DNA of 64,000 nucleotides, taken from contig CAKROW010000002.1 in assembly GCA_934373235.1 (NCBI GenBank), positions 1-64,000 on the forward strand, in the 5' to 3' direction. Positions within the stretch are counted from its first letter, which is position 1. Each line of letters begins with the position of its first letter. Position numbers and translations under genes: made by a program. Shown piece by piece: positions 26,339-34,801 of this stretch. The notes under the pieces are model-generated. The model saw only the letters and a program-made list of their open reading frames with translations. It ran no database searches and was not told the DNA's origin. This DNA comes from an uncultured Blautia sp. (lineage in GTDB: Bacteria > Bacillota > Clostridia > Lachnospirales > Lachnospiraceae).

Positions 26339-26397
26339 ATTTTAACAATTTGGACACAAAAAATACATGGATTATCCAATCCTTCTGCATGGATTAT
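26339..26397 (-). promoter_or_regulatory. Activator-dependent promoter with tandem CATGGATTAT boxes
   Basis: Two identical 10-bp direct repeats, CATGGATTAT at 26366-26375 and 26388-26397, are spaced 22 bp apart, close to two helical turns. On the minus strand they read ATAATCCATG. They lie just upstream of a -10-like TTAAAAT (26339-26345), with only a poor -35 (TGTATT). The layout fits two AraC-type subunits bound side by side, so this is the best candidate site for the operon's YesN-type regulator. It accounts for part of the 319-bp gap 26293-26611; the rest is leader and the thiC terminator. Confidence 0.65.
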
Positions 26398-26486
26398 TGA
26401 ACACTTTGCATATAAATATGTACTTTTTTCGTCGTATCGACAATATTTTTCATATAGGATGTTTATCTGTGCATGATTTTACATGT

Positions 26487-26534
26487 AAAAAATGACCGGC
26501 TGCCTGTGCAGTATGTTACCACACGGACAGCCGG
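26487..26534 (-). terminator. Rho-independent terminator of thiC
   Basis: CCGGCTGCCTGTG and CACGGACAGCCGG (26496-26508 and 26522-26534) form a long stem with a small mismatch, followed by ATTTTTT on the minus strand. Confidence 0.85.
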
Positions 26535-26611
26535 CCTTCCTGCCGGTAAGTTTTTCCGGTTATATATTAGCTGATACCTGCGGATCGCTCCGTCATGTTT
26601 ACCCCTGGGTA

Positions 26612-27916
26612 TTACAGGATATCAATGTGCTCTCCTGCAAGAGCTTTGTTCATGCTTCGTACTGCACAGAATTTACCGCACATGGAACAGGTGTCATCAT
26701 ACTCCGGCTTACGCTCGTTCCAGATACGTTTCGCTGTCTCCGGATCCATAGCACACTCCCACTGAGCTTCCCAGTCAAGCTTTCTTCTGGCATCTGCCAT
26801 CTTGTCATCGATCTCTCTTGCTCCGCGGACTCCTTTTGCAATATCAGCAGCATGGGCTGCGATCTTGGATGCCATGATTCCCTGTTTTACATCCTCAAGG
26901 TTTGGAAGCGCAAGATGCTCGGCCGGTGTTACATAGCAGAGGAAAGCTGCTCCGGACATAGCTGCAACTGCACCGCCGATAGCAGATGTGATGTGGTCAT
27001 ATCCAGGTGCAACGTCAGTTACAAGTGGTCCTAATACATAGAACGGTGCTCCCTGGCAGATGGACTGCTGAACCTTCATATTGGCCTCAACCTGATCAAG
27101 CGGTACATGTCCCGGTCCCTCGACCATAACCTGTACATCCTTCTCCCATGCACGTTTGGTAAGCTCACCAAGACGTACAAGCTCCTCGATCTGGCATACA
27201 TCTGTGGCATCTGCAAGACATCCCGGACGGCATGCATCTCCAAGTGAAATGGTCACATCGTACTCACGGCAGATGTCAAGGATCTCGTCATAATATTCAT
27301 AGAAAGGATTCTCCTCCCCTGTCATGCACATCCATGCAAATACCAGGGATCCTCCTCTGGAAACAATGTTCATTTTTCTCTTGTGGTTACGGATCTGGTC
27401 GATGGTCTTTCTTGTGATTCCGCAGTGAAGAGTCACAAAGTCAACTCCATCCTGTGCATGAAGTCTTACCACATCGATAAAGTCCTTTGCAGTCAGTGTG
27501 TCAAGGTCTCTCTGATAGTGGATAACAGAGTCATAAACCGGAACAGTTCCAATCATGGCCGGACACTCTGATGTAAGTTTACGGCGGAAAGGAATGGTGT
27601 TTCCGTGGGAGGAAAGATCCATGATGGCATGTGCGCCCATCTTGACAGCCTCCATTACCTTCTCCATCTCCACATTATAATCCTTGCAGTCCCTGGATAC
27701 ACCAAGGTTTACATTGATCTTGGTGCGGAGCATGGAACCAACGCCCTCCGGATCAATACATTTGTGGTTCTTATTCGCACAGATAACAACTTTTCCGGAT
27801 GCTACCAGCGGAAGAAGTTCCTCTGTTGTCATTCTCTCTTTTTTCGCTACGATCTCAAGCTCAGGTGTGATGATACCTTTGCGGGCAGCTTCCATCTGTG
27901 TACTGTAATTTCTCAT
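26612..27916 (-). CDS. thiC: Phosphomethylpyrimidine synthase ThiC
   Basis: A 434-aa radical-SAM enzyme that converts aminoimidazole ribotide to hydroxymethylpyrimidine phosphate for thiamine synthesis. The C-terminal 4Fe-4S motif is [10 protein letters not shown] (Cys-x2-Cys-x4-Cys). The core has [26 protein letters not shown] and [20 protein letters not shown]. It is the short bacterial form that lacks the plant-type N-terminal extension. The start follows AAAGGAG. It is controlled by a TPP riboswitch and terminator upstream. No other thiamine gene is in the window. Confidence 0.98.
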   Translation of the reverse strand: MRNYSTQMEAARKGIITPELEIVAKKERMTTEELLPLVASGKVVICANKNHKCIDPEGVGSMLRTKINVNLGVSRDCKDYNVEMEKVMEAVKMGAHAIMDLSSHGNTIPFRRKLTSECPAMIGTVPVYDSVIHYQRDLDTLTAKDFIDVVRLHAQDGVDFVTLHCGITRKTIDQIRNHKRKMNIVSRGGSLVFAWMCMTGEENPFYEYYDEILDICREYDVTISLGDACRPGCLADATDVCQIEELVRLGELTKRAWEKDVQVMVEGPGHVPLDQVEANMKVQQSICQGAPFYVLGPLVTDVAPGYDHITSAIGGAVAAMSGAAFLCYVTPAEHLALPNLEDVKQGIMASKIAAHAADIAKGVRGAREIDDKMADARRKLDWEAQWECAMDPETAKRIWNERKPEYDDTCSMCGKFCAVRSMNKALAGEHIDIL

Positions 27917-27938
27917 GTAAAAAATCTCCTTTCACTTT

Positions 27939-27976
27939 ATGTCATCGGAACATTACGGAGTAATCTCTCATGACAC
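27939..27976. repeat. 38-bp palindromic repeat, copy b
   Basis: This copy of the dispersed palindrome sits between the T-tract of the TPP riboswitch terminator and the thiC ribosome binding site, ending 22 bp before the start codon. The RNA would form a hairpin immediately upstream of the ribosome binding site. Confidence 0.92.
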
Positions 27977-28022
27977 AAAAAAGCCTGACCGATGCAACGC
28001 ATAACATTACATCAGCCAGGCT
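27977..28022 (-). terminator. TPP riboswitch-controlled terminator
   Basis: On the minus strand AGCCTGGCTGATG pairs with CATCGGTCAGGCT and is followed by TTTTT. It lies between the TPP aptamer and thiC. Confidence 0.88.
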
Positions 28023-28111
28023 CCTGATCTTTCGTACTTTATGAAAATCTTCTGTACTCTCATCTCTTCTGTACATCATGATCTTCTGTAGCTTTAAGAA
28101 TCCTTCGTGCA

Positions 28112-28200
28112 TATGTCCCTACGTTGGCATTATCCAAATCAGGTTATGGGTCAAGACATTCGCTGTCTACTCTCAGCTCGCTTCAGCGGGCTCCCCTGTT
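28112..28200 (-). ncRNA. TPP riboswitch (THI element)
   Basis: On the minus strand the THI-box signatures are present in order: an opening GGGGAGCCC, GCTGAGAGTAG, then GACCCATAACCTGATTTGG, and the closing ATAATGCCAACGTAGGGA. It controls thiC by premature termination at 27977-28022. With the terminator and palindrome copy b it explains most of the 321-bp stretch 27917-28237. Confidence 0.96.
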
Positions 28201-28237
28201 TTCATATGTAGATGACGCTTCCTGCGTCTAAAAAATA

Positions 28238-28447
28238 TTATAATATAACTCCGTCGTTTTGTAAACATTGTTTTCCGCATTTTGCGACTTTTTCACAGGC
28301 AATATCCTCACCTGTAAAAAGTTCCGTCAGATATTCTTTCAGCGTTCTGCGGCATTTTACATTCTTCTCTTTTTTTCTCTTATGCTGTCCTCCAAATGCC
28401 AGGATGAGCATGTTTCCTGTCATGATATATCTGTCCTTATATTCCAT
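28238..28447 (-). CDS. Small basic cysteine-containing protein, 69 aa (unknown)
   Basis: A 69-aa open frame with a near-perfect AAGGAGG ribosome binding site 8 bp ahead of its ATG, which supports translation. It has a short hydrophobic stretch (YIMTGNMLILAFGG), a very basic segment (QHKRKKEKNVKCRR) and a C-terminal CEKVAKCGKQC cluster. I do not recognise it. It lies downstream of an AraC-family gene and just upstream of the TPP riboswitch on the same strand. Codon content is plausible but length limits certainty. Confidence 0.45.
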   Translation of the reverse strand: MEYKDRYIMTGNMLILAFGGQHKRKKEKNVKCRRTLKEYLTELFTGEDIACEKVAKCGKQCLQNDGVIL

Positions 28448-28556
28448 TCCGGTCTCCTCCTTATTTTCTGATCAGCACTGATATCTTTTATTTGCCTGTA
28501 TCATATCAGTTTTATAAGGAGTCAGCCATTGTCTGAAATAATCAATCTAATTGACT

Positions 28557-29585
28557 TTATTTATTCTTCCTTCGGTACTGGCTGGGTGTATCATAGTACA
28601 GTCTGCGAAAAGCGCGGATAAAGCTTTCCGGATTTCTGTAGCCTACCCTGGCGCTGATATCCTCCACGCTGAGTTGGCTTCCCAGAAGAAACTGTTCTCC
28701 CTGGCGCAGCCGGATTTCCGTAAGAAGGTTGGAGAAGGTTTTTCCTGATATGGATTTTATTAGTTTTGAACAGTATGGCACGGAAAAATGAAATCTCTCC
28801 GCAAGTTCTTTAAGAGTCACAGTACTGCAGTTGGCTATCATATAAGAAAGCATGGCTGACTGTTCTTCTGTTTTTTCCCGCGTGTTGTCAGGAATGCTGA
28901 GATGTCCTCCATGCCTTCTGGTCAGCTCCACAAAAAACAGAGTGAGGATACTGCAGATGATCCTGTCGGAATACTCATCACAGTCTTTCTGCTCTTTATA
29001 CATATCAAGAATATAGTTCCGGATCACCAGGTCCCCCTCTGTGTGAAACAGAAGATATCGTATCTTTTCCCTGGAATAAAGGTTTCCCACAAAGAAACTG
29101 GATATCTGTGATTTATCCCGGACTGTGTTATAGAAGATATCCATAAATGTGCTGCGGCGGATCAGGATGTTAATGATAATACTGTCATCCTGCACTGCGC
29201 GGAGACCATGCACTACTTCCGGCGCAATAAGGCTTAAGTCTCCGGCTGTCAGATTTTCCTCTGTATCTTCATAATAATTGATACAGCTTCCGGACAGTAC
29301 ATATACCATCTCAAAAAAATCATGTTCATGATAAAATAACGGGATATATCTGGGATGTTTTACAAGGCTTACATTACTGCAGTCCGCAATAAATTCCTCT
29401 TCTTTTTCATGTTCATCAAAATTCTCCGGATCTACAGCCCAGTTTGCTTCTGTGTTGTGATCAGCATGTTTTTTCAGAAACTCTGCTGTCTTTTCCGGCG
29501 TTTTTTCCATAAAATAATATTCCCTGTAAATCTTCTCATCGTATTGCCACTGGTACAGTTCGGTGATGATTTCTTTATAGGCCAT
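28557..29585 (-). CDS. AraC-family transcriptional regulator with cupin domain
   Basis: A 342-aa regulator. A cupin-type ligand-binding region lies at about residues 75-165 (PRYIPLFYHEHDFFEMVYVLSG, then LSLIAPEVVHGL). The AraC DNA-binding domain (about 245-342) has LKELAERFHFSVPYCSKLI and ends VGYRNPESFIRAFRRLYYDTPSQYRRKNK. No sugar-catabolic gene is adjacent, so its target is unknown. The start has a weak site but fits the family. Confidence 0.88.
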   Translation of the reverse strand: MAYKEIITELYQWQYDEKIYREYYFMEKTPEKTAEFLKKHADHNTEANWAVDPENFDEHEKEEEFIADCSNVSLVKHPRYIPLFYHEHDFFEMVYVLSGSCINYYEDTEENLTAGDLSLIAPEVVHGLRAVQDDSIIINILIRRSTFMDIFYNTVRDKSQISSFFVGNLYSREKIRYLLFHTEGDLVIRNYILDMYKEQKDCDEYSDRIICSILTLFFVELTRRHGGHLSIPDNTREKTEEQSAMLSYMIANCSTVTLKELAERFHFSVPYCSKLIKSISGKTFSNLLTEIRLRQGEQFLLGSQLSVEDISARVGYRNPESFIRAFRRLYYDTPSQYRRKNK

Positions 29586-29686
29586 GATGTATATAAATTT
29601 TCCTTTCCTGTCGGTTGGATATCAGTTTTCCGGAAAAATATCCATCCTGCATGTCTTACAGCAATATCAGGATGGACATTTCTGTC

Positions 29687-30538
29687 TTATTTCCGTACAT
29701 GGATATCCAACTGGTTATATGGGATCTCGATTCCGTAAGCATCAAAAGCTTCCTTGATCCGCTGGTTCAGTCTCCAGCGGGTGGCCCAGTAGCGGTCTGT
29801 AGCTACCCAGACACGGAATCCCATGACCACTGAGCTTTCTGCGAGCTCGTCCACAAAAACTACCATCTCCTCGTCTTCCCTTGTATCCGGGTCATCTGTG
29901 AGGATCTCCTCCAGGATCTCTTTTGCCTTCCGGATGTTGGAAGTATAAGAAATTCCCACCTTGATCTCCAGCCGTCTCTGATCCCTGGCTGTTACATTGG
30001 TGATGGTGGTATTGGAAAGAGTACCGTTAGGGATCACAATATGCTTGTTATCAATAGACAGAAGGGTGGTATAACAGATCTCGATCTTTGCCACGGTTCC
30101 CTCACTGCCGGCCTGTTCGTTGATAATGATATAGTCTCCCACCTGAAAAGGCTTAAAAAGCAGAAGCATCATCCCTCCTGCCAGATTGGAAAGCCCGCCC
30201 TGCAATGCAAGACCAAGGGTTACACCGGCAGTTCCCAGAAGTGCTGCAAGGGAAGATTCCTTCACCCCAAAGCTGGTGGAAATATTAAACAAAAGCAGGA
30301 TATAAAGTACGATCTTGACCAGAGATGCCATAAACTGGGCAACACCGGTATCCAGCCTGGATTTTGTCAGGGATTTCCTGATGATATTGACCACCCATTT
30401 GATCACTGTGGTTCCCACCCAGAATGCAACAATGGCCAGAACTACCTTGAGCCCGAATTTTGTGATATCCGGAATGTACGTCTCAAACATCTGTCTGTAC
30501 GTACTTACCTGGTTTGTTACTTCCTGTACTGTATCCAT
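29687..30538 (-). CDS. Small-conductance mechanosensitive channel, MscS family
   Basis: A 283-aa MscS-like channel. Its N-terminal membrane helices include VVLAIVAFWVGTTVIKWVV. The pore helix TM3 region is LLGTAGVTLGLALQGGLSNLAGGMMLL, with the Gly/Ala packing typical of MscS. The beta domain follows (KPFQVGDYI then EGTVAKIEICYTTLLSIDN). The length matches minimal MscS. It relieves turgor under hypo-osmotic shock. It appears to be transcribed alone. Confidence 0.95.
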   Translation of the reverse strand: MDTVQEVTNQVSTYRQMFETYIPDITKFGLKVVLAIVAFWVGTTVIKWVVNIIRKSLTKSRLDTGVAQFMASLVKIVLYILLLFNISTSFGVKESSLAALLGTAGVTLGLALQGGLSNLAGGMMLLLFKPFQVGDYIIINEQAGSEGTVAKIEICYTTLLSIDNKHIVIPNGTLSNTTITNVTARDQRRLEIKVGISYTSNIRKAKEILEEILTDDPDTREDEEMVVFVDELAESSVVMGFRVWVATDRYWATRWRLNQRIKEAFDAYGIEIPYNQLDIHVRK

Positions 30539-30684
30539 ACGCCTGAGCCTCCTTTTTCTGTTTTTTCATTACATTTCCTGCTATTTTACACTGTGCTGTT
30601 TCTGTTTCCGTAATCCTCTCTTGCCCTGAATATGCAAAATTACATTTTCTTCCACCTGCAGTAGGCATCCTGAGGGACATCTGC

Positions 30685-30761
30685 CTCTCCGCCGCAGTGT
30701 GATCCTGCCCGGAGGGCTTTTTTATTTCACCGGAACATTACAGGGTAATTTCCCGTAAAAT
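30685..30761. repeat. Compound terminator-plus-palindrome repeat, copy c
   Basis: A 39-bp terminator-like unit (CTCTCCG...CGGAGGG outer stem, GCAG/CTGC inner stem, then TTTTTT) is joined to a degenerate 38-bp palindrome at 30724-30761. The same two-part unit recurs at 55573-55650, almost identical in the first half. It lies in the 306-bp non-coding stretch between tex and the MscS gene, which holds no gene. Confidence 0.85.
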
Positions 30762-30770
30762 AAAATATGC

Positions 30771-30816
30771 CGCGGAAACTGTTTTCCAGGTTATTCCCAA
30801 AATAACAGTTTCTGCG
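30771..30816 (-). terminator. Terminator downstream of tex
   Basis: CGCGGAAACTGTT and AACAGTTTCTGCG form a 13-bp stem with one mismatch around a 20-nt loop, followed by a T-rich run on the minus strand. It starts 29 bp beyond the tex stop. Confidence 0.75.
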
Positions 30817-30844
30817 ACATTTCATGATCTGCAGATCAGGCTGC

Positions 30845-33001
30845 TTATTTCCCGATTCCCTTCATGGAAAGGCTGATGCGCTTCTTATTCATGTCAACAC
30901 CAAGAACCCGCACATCCACAATGTCACCTACGCTCACTGCTTCCAGTGGGTGTTTGATGAACTTCTCACTCATCTCGGAAATATGCACAAGCCCATCCTG
31001 ATGAACTCCGATATCCACAAAAGCACCGAAATCGATCACATTACGGACAGTTCCCTTAAGAACCATTCCCTCTTTCAGATCCTTCATATCCAGTACATCA
31101 GTACGCAGGATTGGTTTCGGCATCTCGTCACGGGGATCGCGGGCAGGTTTTTCCAGCTCTTTTACAATATCACGCAAAGTCGGCTCACCGATCTCAAGCT
31201 CTGCTGCCAGCTTCTTATAATCTCTGATCTGACGGGAAATACCGGCCAGTTTCCCTGCTGCAATATCTTCCCCTGAAAAGCCCAGCTTTTCAAGGAGTTT
31301 CTCTGCCGCACCATAGCTCTCCGGATGCACACTGGTTGCATCAAGAGGATTTTTGCCCCCTGTGATGCGCATGAAGCCTGCACACTGCTCAAAAGCCTTC
31401 GGGCCAAGTTTTGCAACCTTGAGAAGTTCCCGTCTTGTCCGGAAGCGGCCGTTCTCCTCACGATAGGCCACGATATTTTTTGCGATCGCTCTGCTCACAC
31501 CGGAAATATACTCCAGAAGTGAAGCAGATGCTGTATTCAGATCCACACCAACTTTGTTTACACAGTCCTCAACAACGCCTCTTAATGCCTCTCCCAGCTT
31601 CTTCTGGTTCATATCATGCTGATACTGTCCCACACCGATAGATCCGGGATCGATCTTAACCAGCTCCGCAAGAGGATCCTGTACACGCCTTGCAATAGAT
31701 GTGGCACTTCTCTGTCCTACGTCAAAATTGGGAAACTCCTCTGTTGCAAGCTTACTTGCAGAATAAACTGACGCACCTGCCTCATTGGTGATCACATACT
31801 GAACCTTCTCCGGAATCTCCTTAAGAAGTTCCACAATGATCTGCTCAGACTCCCTGGAAGCAGTTCCGTTTCCTACTGAGATCAGGGTTACGTGATATTT
31901 GCTGATTAGTTTCTTAAGTGTTTCTTTTGCAGCGCGGATCTTTGTCTCATTGGTAGGTGCAGTTGGATAGATAACTGTCGTATCCAGAACCTTTCCTGTA
32001 GGGTCCACCACTGCCAGCTTGCAGCCTGTACGGAAAGCCGGGTCCCATCCAAGGACTACCTGCCCCGCAATAGGAGGCTGCATAAGAAGCTGTTCCAGAT
32101 TTTTTCCGAAAACATGGATCGCCCCGTCTTCGGCAGCTTCTGTGAGAGAGCTTCTGATCTCACGCTCAATAGCCGGTCCGATCAGTCTCTGATAGCTGTC
32201 CTCCGTGGCGGCTTTGAGAACCGGCGTTGTATAGGGATTCTCTCTTACGATCACCTTATGCTGAAGATAACGGATGATATCTTCCTCAGGCGCATTGATC
32301 TTTACTGTAAGGAATTTTTCTTTTTCACCACGGTTCAGTGCAAGGATACGGTGACCTGCAAGCTTTTTTACCGGTTCTTCAAAATCATAATACATCTCAT
32401 AGACAGACTGCTCCTTCTCATTTCTGGCTGTGGAGCATACACTGCCTTTATCTGTTGTCAGCTTACGGATATGGATACGGTAATCCGCCTCATCTGAAAT
32501 ATGTTCCGCAATAATATCCATGGCACCACTGATAGCATCCTGCGCTGTCTTTACATCTTTTTCTTCGGATATAAAGGCTTCCGCTTCCTGCTCCAGTGGC
32601 TTTTTCGTCATCTGGAGAAGGATGATATCTGCCAGCGGCCCCAGACCTTTTTCCCTGGCAATAGTTGCACGGGTACGGCGTTTGGGCCTGTAAGGACGGT
32701 AAAGATCCTCCACTACCACCAGTGTCTGCGCTGCCTCGATCTGTTTCTTCAGTTCCGGCGTAAGCTTGCCCTGTTCTTCAATGCTTCCCAGAACCTGTGC
32801 CTTCTTATCCTCCAGATTCCTCAGATAAGTAAGACGCTCATTCAGATTACGGAGCTGCTCGTCATTGAGAGTTCCTGTAGCCTCTTTTCTGTATCTGGAA
32901 ATAAAAGGAATGGTACAGCCTTCGTCGATCAGCTTAACTGCTGCTTCCACCTGCCATTTCTGTACTTTAAGTTCCTGGGTTATTACCTGTATGATATCCA
33001 T
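30845..33001 (-). CDS. tex: Tex family RNA-binding protein
   Basis: A 718-aa Tex protein, the usual length. An N-terminal helical region leads to a YqgF-like RNase H fold (VLGWDPAFRTGCKLAVVDPTG). Helix-hairpin-helix motifs follow (NTASASLLEYISGVSRAIAKNI and FRTRRELLKVAKLGPKAFEQ). A C-terminal S1 domain covers about 640-715 (EGMVLKGTVRNVIDFGAFVD). Tex binds nucleic acid and affects transcription and ribosome-associated processes. It appears monocistronic. Confidence 0.97.
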   Translation of the reverse strand: MDIIQVITQELKVQKWQVEAAVKLIDEGCTIPFISRYRKEATGTLNDEQLRNLNERLTYLRNLEDKKAQVLGSIEEQGKLTPELKKQIEAAQTLVVVEDLYRPYRPKRRTRATIAREKGLGPLADIILLQMTKKPLEQEAEAFISEEKDVKTAQDAISGAMDIIAEHISDEADYRIHIRKLTTDKGSVCSTARNEKEQSVYEMYYDFEEPVKKLAGHRILALNRGEKEKFLTVKINAPEEDIIRYLQHKVIVRENPYTTPVLKAATEDSYQRLIGPAIEREIRSSLTEAAEDGAIHVFGKNLEQLLMQPPIAGQVVLGWDPAFRTGCKLAVVDPTGKVLDTTVIYPTAPTNETKIRAAKETLKKLISKYHVTLISVGNGTASRESEQIIVELLKEIPEKVQYVITNEAGASVYSASKLATEEFPNFDVGQRSATSIARRVQDPLAELVKIDPGSIGVGQYQHDMNQKKLGEALRGVVEDCVNKVGVDLNTASASLLEYISGVSRAIAKNIVAYREENGRFRTRRELLKVAKLGPKAFEQCAGFMRITGGKNPLDATSVHPESYGAAEKLLEKLGFSGEDIAAGKLAGISRQIRDYKKLAAELEIGEPTLRDIVKELEKPARDPRDEMPKPILRTDVLDMKDLKEGMVLKGTVRNVIDFGAFVDIGVHQDGLVHISEMSEKFIKHPLEAVSVGDIVDVRVLGVDMNKKRISLSMKGIGK

Positions 33002-33057
33002 AATTTCTGTTAATCTCCTGTTTCTCTCTCTTTCAGACGTTCTGCTCCTTTAAGATA

Positions 33058-34005
33058 TCAGAGTTCGATCTGTGCAATGACCTTCTTCAGAGAATCTGCG
33101 CTTGCCTGAAGCCTGCTGATCTCCTCATCTGTAAGTGGTACCTGCACGATCCGTCTCACTCCATCTGGTCCGATGGATGCCATGGTACTTAAGCATACAT
33201 CCTCAATGCCATACTGTCCGTGAAGCATGGAAGATACCGTGATAATGGAATCTGATGCTGCCAGCAGGATGGAACAGAGTCTGCACACGGAAACTGCCAC
33301 TGCATAAAAAGTCGCACCTTTCTTGGCAATAACCGTTGCACCTGAAGTATGAACATACTCTTCCACAGCAGCCTTGTCAAGAGCCGCCTTCTCCGGGTCT
33401 TCTTTACGTTCAATAGCCTCCATCTCGTCAATGGTAGCACCTGCCACAAATGCTCTGGACCATGGCACAAAAGAAGTATCTCCGTGCTCACCGAATACAT
33501 AGGCATGTACATTCTTCTCGGATACTCCGAAATATTCGGAAAGATGACAGCGGAGCCGTGCGGTATCAAGGGCTGTGCCGGATCCCATGATCTGGTTCTC
33601 CGGAAGTCCGGAAAGCTTCGCAAATGCATAGGTCATAATGTCACATGGGTTACTTACGATAATATAAAGAGCCTTAGGAGCAACCTTCACAATCTCCGGT
33701 GTGATACTCTTCATGATATTAACATTGGTCTGTGTCAGTTCAATTCGTGTCTGTCCCGGTTTTCTTGCTATACCGGAAGTGATGATAACGATGTCAGAGT
33801 CTGCGGCGTCCGCATATTCGCCTGCAATGATTGAAATAGGGTCACGAAAACTCATTCCCTGGTCAATGTCCATAACCTCGCCCTCTACCTTATCTCTGTT
33901 GATATCGATCAGAACGATCTCTGATGCGATCCCTTTCTGCGATAAAGTATACGCAATTGTTGAACCTACGCTGCCTGCGCCGATAACTGTAATCTTACTG
34001 CTCAT
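33058..34005 (-). CDS. ldh: L-lactate dehydrogenase
   Basis: A 315-aa NAD-dependent L-lactate dehydrogenase starting MSSKITVIGAGSVGST. The NAD-binding acid is Asp34 (LIDINRDK), substrate-loop Gln85 and Arg87 are in KPGQTRIE, and the catalytic His174 is in FGEHGDTSFVPW. Gln rather than Arg at the loop position marks lactate rather than malate specificity. The frame is open 33 codons upstream, but the family N-terminus begins here. It regenerates NAD from pyruvate during fermentation. Confidence 0.95.
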   Translation of the reverse strand: MSSKITVIGAGSVGSTIAYTLSQKGIASEIVLIDINRDKVEGEVMDIDQGMSFRDPISIIAGEYADAADSDIVIITSGIARKPGQTRIELTQTNVNIMKSITPEIVKVAPKALYIIVSNPCDIMTYAFAKLSGLPENQIMGSGTALDTARLRCHLSEYFGVSEKNVHAYVFGEHGDTSFVPWSRAFVAGATIDEMEAIERKEDPEKAALDKAAVEEYVHTSGATVIAKKGATFYAVAVSVCRLCSILLAASDSIITVSSMLHGQYGIEDVCLSTMASIGPDGVRRIVQVPLTDEEISRLQASADSLKKVIAQIEL

Positions 34006-34245
34006 AAGTTCTCCCTTCGTCCACGTCTTTGTATTTTTATGGATACAATTCAAAAAATTTTGAATCAAACCCATTAAATCATACCATAAAAAGCTTTCTG
34101 GCACAACTATTTCAACAACATCTATTTTCTGATTATTTTCCTGATAATAATGTTTGCACTTTTTCTGCCAGATGGTATAATTTCATATAATAAGACACCC
34201 GATAAACCTTTATTGCCCATCGAAATACAGAAAGGAATGTTTTTT

Positions 34246-34710
34246 ATGTCTGAAGAATATAATACACCGGATCATGCACCTTTATCCGGAAAATCCATTG
34301 CAGCACTGATCCTCGGAATACTTTCCATTGTATTTTCCATCAGCGTGCTTCTTGGTGTGGTACTGGGGATCATCGGCATTGTTCTCGCCCTTGCTTCCCG
34401 CAGAAATTCCCACATGAACCTGAATGCAAAGATCGGCCTGGGACTTTCCATTGCAGGACTCCTGTGCAGCGCCCTTATCCTTGTATTTGTGTATATTCCT
34501 CTTGGAAACTATTTTTCCAACGATGATGTCATTGACCGTATTGAAGAGGAACTGGATGATCCGGATGATTCAGATGATTCCGACAGCTACGACAGCAACC
34601 ATAATGGCGATACAGAGGATCACCATGATTCGGATCACTATGACTGGCTGTTCCCGGACACTCCCGGAAATACCGGTGACTCCTATTCGGATCGGTTACA
34701 GGATCTTTGA
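34246..34710 (+). CDS. DUF4190-type membrane protein with acidic tail
   Basis: A 154-aa protein starting MSEEYNTPDHAPLSGKS, with AGAAAGGAATG just upstream. Two membrane helices (about 15-50 and 65-88) with a short basic loop (ASRRNSHMNLNAKIG) match the DUF4190 pattern. The C-terminal 60 residues are rich in Asp, Ser and His (DDPDDSDDSDSYDSNHNG). Its function is unknown; related proteins are small membrane components of unclear role. A strong terminator follows, shared with the converging FMN-binding gene. Confidence 0.8.
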   Translation: MSEEYNTPDHAPLSGKSIAALILGILSIVFSISVLLGVVLGIIGIVLALASRRNSHMNLNAKIGLGLSIAGLLCSALILVFVYIPLGNYFSNDDVIDRIEEELDDPDDSDDSDSYDSNHNGDTEDHHDSDHYDWLFPDTPGNTGDSYSDRLQDL

Positions 34711-34728
34711 TCTTCAAATCATGCTAAG

Positions 34729-34788
34729 AAAACTCCTGCAGTTTTCTCCGGGCAGATTGCCCGGCAGGAAATCCTGCAGGAGTTTTTT
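34729..34788. terminator. Bidirectional terminator
   Basis: A perfect 13-bp outer stem (AAAACTCCTGCAG with its complement, 34729-34741 and 34774-34786) encloses a second hairpin, CCGGGCA/TGCCCGG. T-runs on both strands serve the converging DUF4190 and four-domain FMN-binding genes. Confidence 0.9.
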
Positions 34789-34801
34789 CACTGTTATTTT
34801 C

